64,000 bases of DNA from Litorilituus lipolyticus. Its GTDB lineage: Bacteria; Pseudomonadota; Gammaproteobacteria; Enterobacterales; Alteromonadaceae. The notes beneath the pieces were generated by a model. The model was not told the DNA's origin. It ran no database searches and worked only from the letters and a program-made list of their open reading frames with translations. The stretch spans positions 1-64,000 of the forward strand of contig NZ_SAWY01000011.1 of the NCBI RefSeq assembly GCF_006439335.1. Reading direction: 5' to 3'. The translations under genes were made by a program, and so were the position numbers. Below, in pieces: positions 1-9,547 of this stretch; position 1 is the first letter of the stretch; each line of letters begins with the position of its first letter.

Positions 1-30
1 TCTTTGAGTTCGTTTAGTGATTGATTTCAT
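1..30 (-). CDS. 5' end of an unidentified gene, running off the window
   Basis: Only the first ten codons are visible on the minus strand (MKSITKRTQR). The ATG is preceded by a good ribosome binding site, GGAGAG, about five bases upstream, which is the main reason to call it. It lies downstream of dxs in the same direction but beyond the dxs terminator, so it probably has its own promoter. The basic start of the peptide says nothing firm about function. Confidence 0.4.
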   Translation of the reverse strand, partial: MKSITKRTQR

Positions 31-92
31 AACACTCTCCAATTTAATCGTGGAAAAGTGTCAACCTTATTTAGGACGGGTCAAAGAAAACA

Positions 93-126
93 AAAAAGGC
101 GAACAATTTATTGTTCGCCTTTTTTG
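93..126 (-). terminator. Rho-independent terminator after dxs
   Basis: A perfect hairpin with stem AAAAAGGCGAACAA and a four-base loop, flanked by A and T runs on the two sides. It ends the xseB-ispA-dxs operon and could work in either direction. Confidence 0.85.
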
Positions 127-172
127 TGTCCATCATTTCGCTTCAGCTTTGTAATTATCTTAACTAAATTGA

Positions 173-2038
173 TTATAAATTAAGATAATGATTAACTTGG
201 TCGATAATTCCCTGAGCATTTAGCTGATGTTCGTGATGCATTTCTTGTTGTGTGCCATGCTTAATAAACTGGTCTGGAATACCTATATTTAAAATTTTAA
301 CTGCTTTGCCTTTGGCAAGTAGATATTCATTCACTCCTGAGCCTGCACCACCGGCAATAGCGTTATCTTCAATAGTGACTAAGACATCATAATGCTGATA
401 TAAGTCATCAATTGTGCTGGTATCTAATGGCTTAACAAAGCGCATATCAACAAGAGTAGCGTTTAAGTTGGTTGCGGCTAACTTAGCTTCTTCTAACATA
501 GTACCAAAACTTAACAAAGCTATTCGCTCACCTTGTTGAATAGTTTTAGCTTTACCTATGTCAATAACTTCATCAACAGCAGGTAACTCCTCTCCTATGC
601 CATTGCCTCTAGGGTATCTAACGGCAGCAGGTTTATCTGCTTTAAAGCCCGTATTTAGCATTAATTGGCATTCGCGTTCGTTAGCTGGTGCCATAATGAT
701 CATATTAGGAATACAGCGTAAATAACTTAAATCAAATGAGCCCTGATGCGTTGCTCCATCTGCCCCAACAATACCTGCACGGTCAATAGCAAATAATACC
801 GGGAGGTTTTGAATGGCGACATCATGAATAAGCTGATCATAACCACGCTGCAAAAAGCTTGAATAAATCGCGACAACAGGTTTTTGTCCGCCAATGGCAA
901 GACCCGCAGCATATGTTACAGCGTGCTGTTCGGCAATCGCAACATCATAATACTGATTTGGAAAACGTTGGCTAAACTCTACCATGCCAGAGCCTTCACG
1001 CATGGCAGGAGTTATTGCCACAAGTTTTTTGTCAGCTTCAGCTGTTTTACATAGCCAATCACCAAATATTTGTGAGTAAGTTGGTAAAGTTGGTGCACTT
1101 TTAGGCAAATTTTTATCGCTTGGGTTGAATTTAGGAACAGCGTGATACTTTATTGGATCTTGCTCAGCTGCTTGATAGCCTTTACCTTTTTTAGTCGCTA
1201 TATGTAGCAGTTGAGGGCCCTTTAAACCACGCATATTCTTAATGGTTTCAACAAGACTATTAACATCATGTCCATCAATAGGGCCAATATAATTAAAACC
1301 TAGCTCCTCAAAGAAAGTACTAGGGACAACCATACCTTTTAGGTGTTCTTCAGCACGACTAGCTAGTTCTTTAATGGGTGGAATATTTTTTAATATACGC
1401 TTACTGCCTTCACGTAATCCCGTATATAAACTGCCTGATAGCATTTTTGCTAAGTGGTTATTTAACGCGCCAACATTTTCAGAAATAGACATCTCGTTAT
1501 CATTTAAAATAACAAGCATGTCTTTGTTAATATCGCCAGCATGATTCAGTGCTTCAAATGCCATACCTGCGGTCATAGCACCATCACCTATTACGGCAAC
1601 CGTTTTACGGTTCTTGCCTTCTTTTTCAGCAGCAACAGCTAAGCCTAAAGCGGCAGAGATTGACGTGCTAGAGTGGCCAACACTTAATGTGTCGTATTCG
1701 CTTTCTTCACGCCATGGGAAAGGATGTAGACCTTCTTTTTGGCGAATTGTGTGAAGTTTATCTCGTCTACCCGTTAATATTTTATGTGGATAGGCTTGAT
1801 GGCCAACATCCCAAATCAAATGATCAAAAGGGGTGTCAAATACATAGTGTAAAGCAACAGTTAGTTCGATAGTGCCGAGCCCTGAGGCAAAATGGCCACT
1901 ACTTTTACTGACTGAGTTTAACAAGTAGCTACGTAACTCATTGCTGATACGAGTTAATTGCTCTTGCGGAAAGTTTCTTAAATCTTTCGGTGAATCAATT
2001 TGAGCGAGTAGAGGATAATCAGCAAGATTTGTTGTCAT
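173..2038 (-). CDS. dxs: 1-deoxy-D-xylulose-5-phosphate synthase
   Basis: Thiamine-diphosphate enzyme that condenses pyruvate with glyceraldehyde 3-phosphate to make DXP, the first step of the MEP isoprenoid pathway and a precursor for thiamine and pyridoxal. The 621 residues match the family length. Visible are His49, the thiamine-diphosphate GDGA motif at residues 151-154, the glutamate in AIAEQHAV that activates the cofactor, and the transketolase central and C-terminal domains ([10 protein letters not shown] region). It is the last gene of the xseB-ispA-dxs operon, about 66 bases after ispA, and is followed by a strong terminator. Identification is secure. Confidence 0.98.
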   Translation of the reverse strand: MTTNLADYPLLAQIDSPKDLRNFPQEQLTRISNELRSYLLNSVSKSSGHFASGLGTIELTVALHYVFDTPFDHLIWDVGHQAYPHKILTGRRDKLHTIRQKEGLHPFPWREESEYDTLSVGHSSTSISAALGLAVAAEKEGKNRKTVAVIGDGAMTAGMAFEALNHAGDINKDMLVILNDNEMSISENVGALNNHLAKMLSGSLYTGLREGSKRILKNIPPIKELASRAEEHLKGMVVPSTFFEELGFNYIGPIDGHDVNSLVETIKNMRGLKGPQLLHIATKKGKGYQAAEQDPIKYHAVPKFNPSDKNLPKSAPTLPTYSQIFGDWLCKTAEADKKLVAITPAMREGSGMVEFSQRFPNQYYDVAIAEQHAVTYAAGLAIGGQKPVVAIYSSFLQRGYDQLIHDVAIQNLPVLFAIDRAGIVGADGATHQGSFDLSYLRCIPNMIIMAPANERECQLMLNTGFKADKPAAVRYPRGNGIGEELPAVDEVIDIGKAKTIQQGERIALLSFGTMLEEAKLAATNLNATLVDMRFVKPLDTSTIDDLYQHYDVLVTIEDNAIAGGAGSGVNEYLLAKGKAVKILNIGIPDQFIKHGTQQEMHHEHQLNAQGIIDQVNHYLNL

Positions 2039-2104
2039 ATTTGTGTACAGTGTATTAATTAAGATAAATTTGTTGAATTGTTGTGATAAACATTATCGCA
2101 TAAT

Positions 2105-2995
2105 TTAATGGCTGCGTTTGATAATAAACGTGGCAAATTCAACTAATGATTCACTATTGTAAGGTAAAGTGCGCAAAGCTTGAAGTGCTTGTTGATATAA
2201 CTGCTGCGCTTTTTCTTGTGCGCCTTGTAAACCAAGGAGTGCAGGGTAGGTACTTTTATTAGCAGCCAAGTCAGAACCGGCAGGTTTACCTAGCTCTTCT
2301 TCACTTGAAGTAATATCAATTATATCGTCTTGTACTTGATAGGCTAAGCCGACAAGTTGTGCAAATTCTTTTAAAGCTTGTTTATCTTTATCGTTCACAT
2401 TACTTGAGCATTGAGCCGCCATGAGTACCGAGGCTTGTAATAAAGCCCCAGTTTTAAGTGAATGTAAATGCTCTAATTGTTCTAGGGAAATTTGCTGGTT
2501 TGTTGCAGCAAGATCTAGTGCTTGACCGCCACACATGCCTTGATACCCTGATGCGTCAACTAATTGTTTAAATAAGCTAACTTGCTTGGGAATAACTGTT
2601 TCTGAAAAGGGATGATTAGCTAAAATATCAAAAGCTAAAGTTTGCAAACTATCTCCTGCTAGGATTGCTGTAGCTTCATCAAAAGCTTTATGACAAGTGG
2701 GTTGACCACGTCTTAAATCATCATCATCCATAGCAGGAAGATCGTCATGTAACAGTGAGTAGGCATGAATACATTCTAACGCGCCTGCAACAGCATCAAT
2801 GTCATTAAGGTCTGCGCCGACTGCCTCACCAGTAATGTAGGCAAGATAAGGTCGCATACGCTTTCCGCCTATTAACAAGCCATATCGCATTGCTGCTAAT
2901 AACTTGTCATCGCTGACAGAAAGCTCGTTTAGTTTGTCAGCTAAAAAATCGTTTATCCGCTGTTGAAAAACATCAAGCTTTTTTAGTTGAGCCAT
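2105..2995 (-). CDS. ispA: Farnesyl diphosphate synthase (geranyltranstransferase)
   Basis: Condenses isopentenyl diphosphate with dimethylallyl and geranyl diphosphates to give farnesyl diphosphate, the precursor of quinone side chains and undecaprenyl carriers. Both aspartate-rich motifs are present: DDLPAMDDDD at residues 84-93 and the second motif QVQDDIID near residue 222. The 296-residue length is usual. The ATG shares one base with the xseB stop (TAATG in the coding direction), which indicates translational coupling. The next gene, dxs, supplies the same pathway. Confidence 0.97.
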   Translation of the reverse strand: MAQLKKLDVFQQRINDFLADKLNELSVSDDKLLAAMRYGLLIGGKRMRPYLAYITGEAVGADLNDIDAVAGALECIHAYSLLHDDLPAMDDDDLRRGQPTCHKAFDEATAILAGDSLQTLAFDILANHPFSETVIPKQVSLFKQLVDASGYQGMCGGQALDLAATNQQISLEQLEHLHSLKTGALLQASVLMAAQCSSNVNDKDKQALKEFAQLVGLAYQVQDDIIDITSSEEELGKPAGSDLAANKSTYPALLGLQGAQEKAQQLYQQALQALRTLPYNSESLVEFATFIIKRSH

Positions 2996-3243
2996 TATTC
3001 TTGTCCTGACTCTTTATCAAAATCAAGTAATTGAGATTGACCGTCTTTTTCTAATAGAATTTGAACTTTTTGTTCGGCCGCGTGTAATTTTTCTTGGCTT
3101 ATTTTGCTTAAACTTAACCCACGCTCAAATAGCGCCATGGATTCTTCAAGACCAAGGTCACCTTGTTCAAGATTATTCACTATAGTGTCTAATTCATTTA
3201 AAGATTCTTCAAATGTGAGGTTTTCTAGTTTCTTTTTAGCCAT
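2995..3243 (-). CDS. xseB: Exodeoxyribonuclease VII small subunit
   Basis: Small subunit of exonuclease VII, which degrades single-stranded DNA together with XseA (not in this window). The 82-residue reading from the ATG at 3243 begins MAKKKLENLTFEESL, the usual family start, and contains the conserved stretch LNELDTIVNNLEQGDLGLEESM. An in-frame ATG at 3306 would add 21 residues (MQLAKVSLRQ...) that the family does not have, so the inner start is preferred, although neither start has a strong ribosome binding site. First gene of the xseB-ispA-dxs operon. Confidence 0.93.
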   Translation of the reverse strand: MAKKKLENLTFEESLNELDTIVNNLEQGDLGLEESMALFERGLSLSKISQEKLHAAEQKVQILLEKDGQSQLLDFDKESGQE

Positions 3244-3484
3244 GATTTTTACTTGTAAGGGTAGGATTTTTTTATCTTGGCGCAAACTTACCTTAGCTAG
3301 CTGCAATGGTCAAATATCACTGCAATTATTGTTCAATAAAAGCTTTTTTGTTGTTTTGTGTTAAGTTATTGACTACATGGGCGATAATAACTTTATATAG
3401 CGATTTAAGTATTAGCGAATAGCCTTCGCATAATGTACTATTATTTTAATGGTCGTCGATATTTTTGTGGTTTAGGAGAGTTTT

Positions 3485-4249
3485 GTGGATTTAGCAACCC
3501 TTATAGGTATTCTCGGAGCAATTGCCTTATTGGCCATGGCAATGGTGTTATCTGGCGACATTATGATGTTTGCCGACACACAATCAGTCTTGATTGTATT
3601 TTGTGGCTCTATTTTTATCGTGTTATCTAATTATTCGCTTGGGCAATTTTTTGGTATTGGTAAAGTTATTGTCAAAGCCTTTATGTTTAAGATTGAAAAG
3701 CCTGAAGAACTCATTGAAAAAGCAGTTGATATGGCTGATGCAGCAAGAAAGGGCGGCTTTCTTGCATTGGAAGAGGCTGAGATAACGAATCCCTTTATGC
3801 AAAAGGGTGTTGATATGCTTGTTGATGGTCACGATGCCGATGTAGTGCGCGCAACCTTGCAAAAGGATATTAACTTAACCACAGAACGACATGAGCGTGG
3901 CGCCGGCATGTTAATGGCGCTGGCTGATGTTGCCCCAGCAATGGGCATGATAGGTACGCTTATTGGTCTTGTTGCTATGCTTTCTAACATGGATGATCCT
4001 AAGTCCATCGGCCCTGCAATGGCGGTGGCCTTATTAACGACTTTATATGGTGCTTTCTTAGCTAACGTTATTGCTATTCCACTAGCCTCAAAATTAAAGT
4101 TACGCCTTGAAGAAGAAAAAATGAATCAGGAATTAGTGCTTGATGCTGTGTTAGGCATTCAAGACGGTCAAAACCCTCGTGTTATTGAAGGCTTATTGAG
4201 AAACTACTTAGCTGAAGGTAAACGTCAAATTGATACCACAGAAGAGTAG
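3485..4249 (+). CDS. pomA: Flagellar motor stator protein PomA (MotA family)
   Basis: Membrane subunit of the flagellar stator, which with PomB forms an ion channel that drives rotation. The 254 residues show four membrane segments (two near the N terminus, two at about 150-205) and a charged cytoplasmic loop between segments 2 and 3 that contacts the rotor. The start is a GTG with a good upstream site, AGGAGAG. The Pom type, and so sodium coupling, is inferred from similarity to marine gammaproteobacterial stators and from the pairing with pomB 24 bases downstream. The gene is divergent from xseB-ispA-dxs, as in Vibrio and Shewanella. Confidence 0.95.
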   Translation: MDLATLIGILGAIALLAMAMVLSGDIMMFADTQSVLIVFCGSIFIVLSNYSLGQFFGIGKVIVKAFMFKIEKPEELIEKAVDMADAARKGGFLALEEAEITNPFMQKGVDMLVDGHDADVVRATLQKDINLTTERHERGAGMLMALADVAPAMGMIGTLIGLVAMLSNMDDPKSIGPAMAVALLTTLYGAFLANVIAIPLASKLKLRLEEEKMNQELVLDAVLGIQDGQNPRVIEGLLRNYLAEGKRQIDTTEE

Positions 4250-4273
4250 AAGCGGTGATACTAGGAGTTAGTT

Positions 4274-5215
4274 ATGGCTGAAGAAAAGTGTAAATGTCCA
4301 CCTCCCGGGTTACCTGCTTGGATGGGTACTTTTGCTGATTTAATGTCGTTATTGATGTGCTTCTTCGTATTACTTTTATCGTTTTCTGAAATGGATGTGT
4401 TGAAGTTTAAGCAAATAGCAGGCTCTATGAAGTTTGCTTTTGGTGTTCAGAATAAGATTGAAGTAAAGGATATTCCTAAAGGGACGAGTATCATTGCCCA
4501 AGAGTTTAGGCCGGGAAAACCTGAGCCAACTCCTATTGAGGTTATCCAGCAGCAAACCATGGAAATGACTCAGCAAATGCTTGAGTTTCAGGCCGGTGAT
4601 GAAACCTCAGCAGGTGGGCGTCAAGAGCAGCGTGGAACAGAGCGTGGCGGTCAAGCACAAAATACTGAGGACGCTATGTCTGCTCAAGCACTTGAACAAG
4701 CTATGGAGCAAATGGAGAGCGCAGCTCAAGAACAAGTGAATGATTTAGTAAAGAAAATTGCTGAGCAACTTGAGCAGCAAATTCAAGATGGAGCCGTTGA
4801 GTTAGAGTCATTGGGACAACAAGTAATCATTAGGATCCGTGAGAATGGTTCATTTCCGTCAGGATCTGCATTTTTACAGCCCAAATTTAAGCCAATTATG
4901 AGAGAGATTGGTGAGTTACTAAATACTGTACCTGGCGAAATTATGGTGTCAGGTAATACGGATAACCAAGGGGTAGATTCTGAGTTATTTAGTTCTAATT
5001 GGGATTTATCAAGTAAACGGGCGGTGGCTATTGCACATGAATTGATCAAAGTACCTGGGTTTGATCCTACGCGCCTAATAGTTGCAGGCCATGCAGATAC
5101 ACGACCTTTAGTTCCTAATACCAATGCTTTAAACCGTCGGAGAAACCGTCGTGTTGAAATTGCCATTAATCAAGGTAAAGCAAAAGAAACTGAATTAATC
5201 GATGTGATTGAGTAA
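4274..5215 (+). CDS. pomB: Flagellar motor stator protein PomB (MotB family)
   Basis: Partner of PomA that anchors the stator to peptidoglycan. One membrane helix lies near residues 18-38 and carries Asp22, the position of the ion-binding aspartate in this family. A Gln/Glu-rich linker at about 90-165 is followed by an OmpA-like peptidoglycan-binding domain at about 175-300, with the signature SGNTDNQGVDS and a basic NRRRNRRVEI end. It lies 24 bases after pomA, so the two form one operon, and a hairpin follows the stop. The linker is longer than I would expect for MotB, which fits the PomB type. Confidence 0.95.
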   Translation: MAEEKCKCPPPGLPAWMGTFADLMSLLMCFFVLLLSFSEMDVLKFKQIAGSMKFAFGVQNKIEVKDIPKGTSIIAQEFRPGKPEPTPIEVIQQQTMEMTQQMLEFQAGDETSAGGRQEQRGTERGGQAQNTEDAMSAQALEQAMEQMESAAQEQVNDLVKKIAEQLEQQIQDGAVELESLGQQVIIRIRENGSFPSGSAFLQPKFKPIMREIGELLNTVPGEIMVSGNTDNQGVDSELFSSNWDLSSKRAVAIAHELIKVPGFDPTRLIVAGHADTRPLVPNTNALNRRRNRRVEIAINQGKAKETELIDVIE

Positions 5216-5231
5216 GTATGTACCACTATTG

Positions 5232-5259
5232 CTTTGACTATAGAGTTCTATAGTCAAAG
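5232..5259 (+). terminator. Terminator-like hairpin after pomB
   Basis: A near-perfect inverted repeat, CTTTGACTATAGA then GT then its complement, starting 17 bases after the pomB stop. The following T run is short (TTCCTT), so termination may be partial. Confidence 0.6.
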
Positions 5260-5288
5260 TTCCTTCAATGATACCTAACCATATTTAA

Positions 5289-5317
5289 TGCATTCTTTGT
5301 ATTAGTTCTGCTATAAT
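5289..5317 (+). promoter_or_regulatory. Probable sigma-70 promoter of thiI
   Basis: The -10 element TATAAT at 5312-5317 is preceded by TGC, an extended -10. The -35 region at 17 bases spacing (TGCATT) is weak. The -10 is followed directly by a GC-rich discriminator, GCGCGCC. Confidence 0.55.
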
Positions 5318-5353
5318 GCGCGCCATTATTTTTGCCTGCTAGGTCTGTTCACG

Positions 5354-6808
5354 ATGAAATTTATCGTAAAATTACAAGCTGAGATCACCATAAAGTCTCG
5401 TCCTGTTCGTAAGCGTTTTACCAAAATATTAGAATCTAATATAAAAAATGTATTACGCCGTGTTGACGAACAAGTGACTACCCGTATGAACTGGGATAAT
5501 GTGGAAGTTAACACTAAAGATAACAGCCCGGAAAATAGAGCTAAATTAGTTGAGGCATTAAAATGCATTCCAGGTGTACCCATGTTTTTAGAGGTTCAGC
5601 AAACCGAGTTTACTGATCTTCATGATATTTTTGAAAAAACACTCGCGGTACACAGTAAAACTATTGAAAACAAAACATTTTGTGTTCGAGTAAAGCGCAC
5701 AGGTAGCCACGAATTTAATTCTTTAAAAATAGAGCAATACGTGGGTGGTGGTTTAAATCAACAAGTAGAAAATGCCAAGGTTCAATTACGCAAGCCAGAT
5801 GTAACGATTCGATTAGAAGTAAAAAATAAAGACTTATTTATTGTTACTGAGCGTCACCAAGGCTTAGGTGGATTTCCAATAGCTACACAAGAAGATGTTT
5901 TATCATTAATGTCTGGTGGTTTTGATTCAGGTGTTGCCAGTTACCAAATGATCAAAAAAGGCTCAAGAACACACTATTGCTTCTTTAATTTGGGCGGATC
6001 TGCGCATGAAGTCGGTGTTAAACAAGTGAGCTATTATTTGTGGAACAAATTTGGTGCATCACACCGCGTTAAATTTTTTGCGGTAGACTTTGAACCTGTT
6101 GTGGCTGAGATTCTTGAAAAAATTGAAAATGGTCAAATGGGCGTAGTACTCAAACGTATGATGGTGCGTGCTGCGACGAAAGTGGCTGAGAAAGCAAATA
6201 TTCAAGCACTAGTTACCGGCGAAAGTTTAGGGCAAGTCTCAAGTCAAACCTTAACCAATTTAAACGTGATTAATCGTGTCACTGATACCTTAATCCTCCG
6301 TCCTTTGGCAGCTTACGATAAACAAGATATTATTGATATTGCAAGAAACATTGGTACCGAAGATTTTGCTAAAACCATCCCAGAGTACTGTGGCGTTATT
6401 TCTAAAAAACCAACAGTTAAAGCTGTGCTTTCAAAAGTAGAAGCAGAAGAAGATAATTTTGATTTCTCAATTCTAGATAAGGTTGTTGATGAAACGCGTG
6501 TACTAGATATTCGCGATATTGGCAAAGAAACAGAAGCAGAAGTTAAAGCGGTAGAACTTGTTGAAGAAATTACCCATGATGCGGTTGTTGTAGACATCAG
6601 AAGTCCTGAAGAAGAAGATGAAAATCCTTTGGACATTGAGAATGTTGATGTTATTCATATTCCTTTTTATAAACTTGCAACGCGATTTGGTGATTTAGAC
6701 ATGAGTAAAGAATACTTACTTTATTGCGATCAAGGCGTAATGAGCAAGCTACAAGCATTATACTTACAAGATAATGGCTTTAGTAATGTTAAGGTTTACC
6801 GACCTTAA
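5354..6808 (+). CDS. thiI: tRNA 4-thiouridine synthase / sulfurtransferase ThiI
   Basis: Activates U8 of tRNA with ATP and inserts sulfur to make 4-thiouridine. It also passes sulfur to ThiS for thiamine synthesis. The order is a ferredoxin-like N terminus, a THUMP domain (about 60-165), a PP-loop ATP-binding site ([10 protein letters not shown], about 191-200), and a C-terminal rhodanese domain (about 390-484). Cys346 and Cys458 correspond to the disulfide and persulfide cysteines of the E. coli enzyme (344 and 456). The length of 484 is that of the two-function form. It stands alone between two terminators and has its own promoter. Confidence 0.97.
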   Translation: MKFIVKLQAEITIKSRPVRKRFTKILESNIKNVLRRVDEQVTTRMNWDNVEVNTKDNSPENRAKLVEALKCIPGVPMFLEVQQTEFTDLHDIFEKTLAVHSKTIENKTFCVRVKRTGSHEFNSLKIEQYVGGGLNQQVENAKVQLRKPDVTIRLEVKNKDLFIVTERHQGLGGFPIATQEDVLSLMSGGFDSGVASYQMIKKGSRTHYCFFNLGGSAHEVGVKQVSYYLWNKFGASHRVKFFAVDFEPVVAEILEKIENGQMGVVLKRMMVRAATKVAEKANIQALVTGESLGQVSSQTLTNLNVINRVTDTLILRPLAAYDKQDIIDIARNIGTEDFAKTIPEYCGVISKKPTVKAVLSKVEAEEDNFDFSILDKVVDETRVLDIRDIGKETEAEVKAVELVEEITHDAVVVDIRSPEEEDENPLDIENVDVIHIPFYKLATRFGDLDMSKEYLLYCDQGVMSKLQALYLQDNGFSNVKVYRP

Positions 6809-6872
6809 TTCTCCTTAATGATAAAGATGAGTTATTCTGGGACAGTTTTCTTAGTGTCTCCTCTAAAAATAT

Positions 6873-6912
6873 AAACCTAGTTAAGTGATTTAATTGCCTT
6901 AACTAGGTTTTT
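6873..6912. terminator. Bidirectional terminator shared by thiI and panE
   Basis: Stem AAACCTAGTTAAG with a 12-base loop and perfect complement, with T runs on the two sides. It lies between the convergent thiI and panE-like genes, and one arm contains the stop codon of the panE-like gene. Confidence 0.8.
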
Positions 6913-7842
6913 GTTTTCTGGTGTTGCAATATGATGTTTTTCACCTAGTGAGCAAATATAACCATTAATATAATCGATTTCCGTTGCTCTTTTGGCTTGG
7001 ATATCACAGCGCATTGAAGAGCTATTCTTGGCAGTTGATTTAGCAACTAGTATCACTTTTTCTAGCAATTTACTTGCATCAAGTTGCACTGATTCTTTTT
7101 GTGCTACGGCTACAATTTCAGAAATGATTGCTTTGATTTTTGTTAAGTGTGCTTCGTCAGCTATGTCACCATTTCTGACATTGAGTATTGCTGTCAACGG
7201 GTTGATAACGCAGTTTATCGCTAGTTTATGCCATTGAGCGGTTCGAATATCTTCCTCCCAAGTAACACTTGGTAGTACTTTATCGAGTTGCTCAGTAAAG
7301 TCCATAAGCAGATTGATTTGATTATCATCAGTCGAGTTATTTGACATTAATCCCAATTGACTTAAACCTTGCCCAGTATGGGTGATGGCATACTTTTCTG
7401 TTTTAAGGCTACCATGTGTGGTTAACATGGCAGCAATCGTATGTTGATGAATAATATCTTTGGTTAGCTGCTCAACGGTACCCATACCATTATGAGCAAG
7501 AATAATAACTGCTTTAGTGTTTAATTTATTAGCAATTGTCTTAATAGCAGTGCTCACATGATATGACTTAACACAACACAGTACTATATCGGCTTGCTGT
7601 AAGTGTTTATCTTGCGTGAAGAGAACATCGCCCTGAATTTGTTGTTGGGTTATATCAGTAAATTGATAAGACCTTTGGCTTTTGTCATGTTGATCTGTTG
7701 CTAATAAGGTTGTACAGATAAAGTTTTTGTTGCCTCGCTCCTGCTGCAAGGGCTCAAATTGCTTTAAGTAATGGTAAAATAATAGGCCAATAGCACCTTG
7801 ACCTATAATCACAACATTGAGTGACCTTGAATCATGCTTCAT
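6877..7842 (-). CDS. panE: 2-dehydropantoate 2-reductase family protein (PanE/ApbA)
   Basis: Predicted NADPH-dependent reductase that turns ketopantoate into pantoate for coenzyme A synthesis. An N-terminal Rossmann motif, VVIIGQGAIGLLF, is followed by the ketopantoate-reductase C-terminal helical domain (KLAINCVINPLTAIL, a conserved Lys-Asn pair). The ATG at 7842 (MKHDSRSLNV) gives 321 residues. An earlier in-frame ATG at 7863 would lie further inside the upstream gene. It overlaps the VanZ-like gene, so the two are co-transcribed. PanE paralogues exist with other substrates, so the pantoate role is inferred. Confidence 0.85.
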   Translation of the reverse strand: MKHDSRSLNVVIIGQGAIGLLFYHYLKQFEPLQQERGNKNFICTTLLATDQHDKSQRSYQFTDITQQQIQGDVLFTQDKHLQQADIVLCCVKSYHVSTAIKTIANKLNTKAVIILAHNGMGTVEQLTKDIIHQHTIAAMLTTHGSLKTEKYAITHTGQGLSQLGLMSNNSTDDNQINLLMDFTEQLDKVLPSVTWEEDIRTAQWHKLAINCVINPLTAILNVRNGDIADEAHLTKIKAIISEIVAVAQKESVQLDASKLLEKVILVAKSTAKNSSSMRCDIQAKRATEIDYINGYICSLGEKHHIATPENKNLVKAIKSLN

Positions 7843-8254
7843 TTGCTTGTTTCTGTTTAGCATTTGCTTGTTTAAGTAGGTAAGCCTTAGACACTTTCTT
7901 CTTCAATAAGGTATAAAGTAATTTAACGAATGCGAAGAATAAAATACCACAAACATCAGCCAGATAGTCGATAAAGTCTGCTTGTCTATAGGCCAGAAAA
8001 TGTTGGCCAAATTCAGTTAATCCACCATAAACCAGTAAAGTGAGTATTGTCCGACCCAATTCCACTTTAAGTAGTGAATGAACAAACCAAGTTAATAAGA
8101 AAAAGCTGGTGAAATGCCCTATGGTATCTATTTGGGGGAAACGAATTTTATGATTACTAAAGCCAAAAAGATTAGGCGAAAAGAATATGACTAAGCCTAC
8201 TAAAGTGATAGCTATTAGGCTGATGATGGTGATAAAGGAAAGACGAAATTTCAC
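7832..8254 (-). CDS. VanZ-like family membrane protein
   Basis: A 140-residue protein with about four hydrophobic segments (about 8-28, 45-62, 68-85, 98-118) and the family pattern of a conserved histidine in DTIGHF and a glutamate in LTEFGQ, followed by ADFIDYLADVCG. Despite the name, such chromosomal proteins are not tied to glycopeptide resistance, and the role is unknown. The C-terminal tail (KQANAKQKQANEA) is low-complexity and its coding end overlaps the start of the panE-like gene by 11 bases or more. Confidence 0.8.
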   Translation of the reverse strand: MKFRLSFITIISLIAITLVGLVIFFSPNLFGFSNHKIRFPQIDTIGHFTSFFLLTWFVHSLLKVELGRTILTLLVYGGLTEFGQHFLAYRQADFIDYLADVCGILFFAFVKLLYTLLKKKVSKAYLLKQANAKQKQANEA

Positions 8255-8292
8255 TGTTATTAAATTGAAATAAGCATTTATAAATTGATAGG

Positions 8293-8323
8293 TTCAGTCA
8301 TTGTATAGTGATAAGTGACTGAA
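8293..8323. repeat. Short inverted repeat upstream of yajQ
   Basis: TTCAGTCA and TGACTGAA, a perfect 8-base inverted repeat with 15 bases between the arms, in the divergent gap between the VanZ-like gene and yajQ. It could be an operator or a chance hairpin. Confidence 0.35.
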
Positions 8324-8443
8324 TGCTCGTTTAACTTTAAAAAACATCAATACAGTTAATTAAAGTCGATAGCGGTTGTTGCTTGGATAAACACCATGAG
8401 TATAATAGCTAACAACAATTATATTGAGTACTAGAGAGTTATT

Positions 8444-8926
8444 ATGCCGTCAATGGATGTAGTTTCAGAAATTAATTTAGAAGAAGTTCGCAATGCAGTT
8501 GAAAATGCGAGCAAAGAATTAAGTAGACGCTATGACTTTAACAATGTTGAAGCAAGCTTCGAATGGAAAAAACCAAATGTAGTGATTAAAGCTGAAGGTG
8601 ATTTTCATATAAAACAAATGTGTGACATGTTGCGTAGCCAATTAACTAAGCGAAAAGTTGATGCTAAAGCCATGACCATGGGGAGCACCGACCACAGCGG
8701 TAAAACGTTTACTCAGAACGTGACATTCCAAGAGGGTATTGAGCAAGATGTTGCTAAAAAAGTGGTGAAACTAATTAAAGCAGAGAAGCTTAAAGTACAA
8801 GCAGCGATTCAAGGTGATAAACTACGTGTAACTGGTAAAAAGCGTGATGAATTACAAGCAGTTATGAGATTGATACGTGAAGCTGACCTAGAGCAGTCAT
8901 TTCAATTTAATAACTTTAAAGATTAA
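8444..8926 (+). CDS. yajQ: YajQ family cyclic di-GMP-binding protein
   Basis: Soluble nucleotide-binding protein of 160 residues. Some members of the family bind cyclic di-GMP and modulate transcription factors. The start MPSMDVVSEINLEEV is typical, and the conserved parts NASKELSRRYDF, KAMTMGSTDHSG, KKVVKLIKAEKLKVQAAIQGD and the end SFQFNNFKD are all present. It is a single gene preceded by GAGAG at a good distance and closed by a strong terminator. Confidence 0.95.
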   Translation: MPSMDVVSEINLEEVRNAVENASKELSRRYDFNNVEASFEWKKPNVVIKAEGDFHIKQMCDMLRSQLTKRKVDAKAMTMGSTDHSGKTFTQNVTFQEGIEQDVAKKVVKLIKAEKLKVQAAIQGDKLRVTGKKRDELQAVMRLIREADLEQSFQFNNFKD

Positions 8927-8967
8927 TCGCTTTTCATTTTTAGTGAAATCTTACCGTTATGAGTATC

Positions 8968-9005
8968 AAAAAGGCGTTTATCTTAAGAAGATAAACGCCT
9001 TTTTT
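8968..9005. terminator. Bidirectional terminator between yajQ and slyD
   Basis: Stem AAAAAGGCGTTTATCTT with a three-base loop and perfect complement, with A and T tracts outside. It serves both convergent genes. Confidence 0.9.
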
Positions 9006-9025
9006 ATTAACACGATTAATAGTGA

Positions 9026-9514
9026 TTAGTGGTTATGACCACAACCACCCTCACCATGCACATGGCCATGAGCAAGCTCATCTTCAGTGGCTTCACGCAC
9101 TTCGAGTATTTCTACATCAAAACTCAAGTCAATACCTGCTAAAGGGTGGTTACCATCAACAGTTACTTCATCTTCAGTAACATCAATTACGATAACCGTT
9201 TGCTCACCTTCATCTGTTGTTGCTCTAAGCTGCGTACCTACGGCAAGATCTTCAACACCTTGCATAACTGCTTTAGGTACTGTTTGTACATACTCGTCAT
9301 GACGTGGTCCATATGCTTGCTCACTGGCAACATTGACTTCGAATTTGTCTCCAACTTCATGATCAATAAGAGCGTCTTCTAACCCTGGGATTAAATATCC
9401 TGTTCCTTGTATGATGGCCATTGGTTTATCGTCATAAGAACTATCAATAAGAGTACCTTCGCTGTCTGATACTGCGTAATGCATTACTACGACTGAATTT
9501 TTGCTAATTTTCAT
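9026..9514 (-). CDS. slyD: FKBP-type peptidyl-prolyl isomerase SlyD
   Basis: Cytoplasmic prolyl isomerase and chaperone, also a metal-binding protein that helps nickel delivery to hydrogenases in enterics. Residues 1-70 and 120-150 form the FKBP fold, with the insert-in-flap domain between them (AYGPRHDEYVQTVPK region). The C-terminal tail is rich in His and has one Cys (HGHVHGEGGCGHNH), shorter than in E. coli. The ATG at 9514 (MKISKNS) with GGAAC just upstream is preferred to an in-frame TTG four codons earlier. It lies 33 bases after ygfZ on the same strand, so co-transcription is likely. Confidence 0.93.
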   Translation of the reverse strand: MKISKNSVVVMHYAVSDSEGTLIDSSYDDKPMAIIQGTGYLIPGLEDALIDHEVGDKFEVNVASEQAYGPRHDEYVQTVPKAVMQGVEDLAVGTQLRATTDEGEQTVIVIDVTEDEVTVDGNHPLAGIDLSFDVEILEVREATEDELAHGHVHGEGGCGHNH

Positions 9515-9547
9515 TTGTTGTTCCAATAAATTGAGTGTTAATAAGGT

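Noticed and set aside
3244-3306. Extended xseB start at 3306
   Set aside because: The extra 21 residues are not typical of XseB and there is no clear ribosome site. MAKKKLENLTFEESL at 3243 is the family start.
7832-8254. Glycopeptide-resistance gene (VanZ)
   Set aside because: It is only a VanZ-like domain protein in a Gram-negative housekeeping context, with no van cluster nearby.
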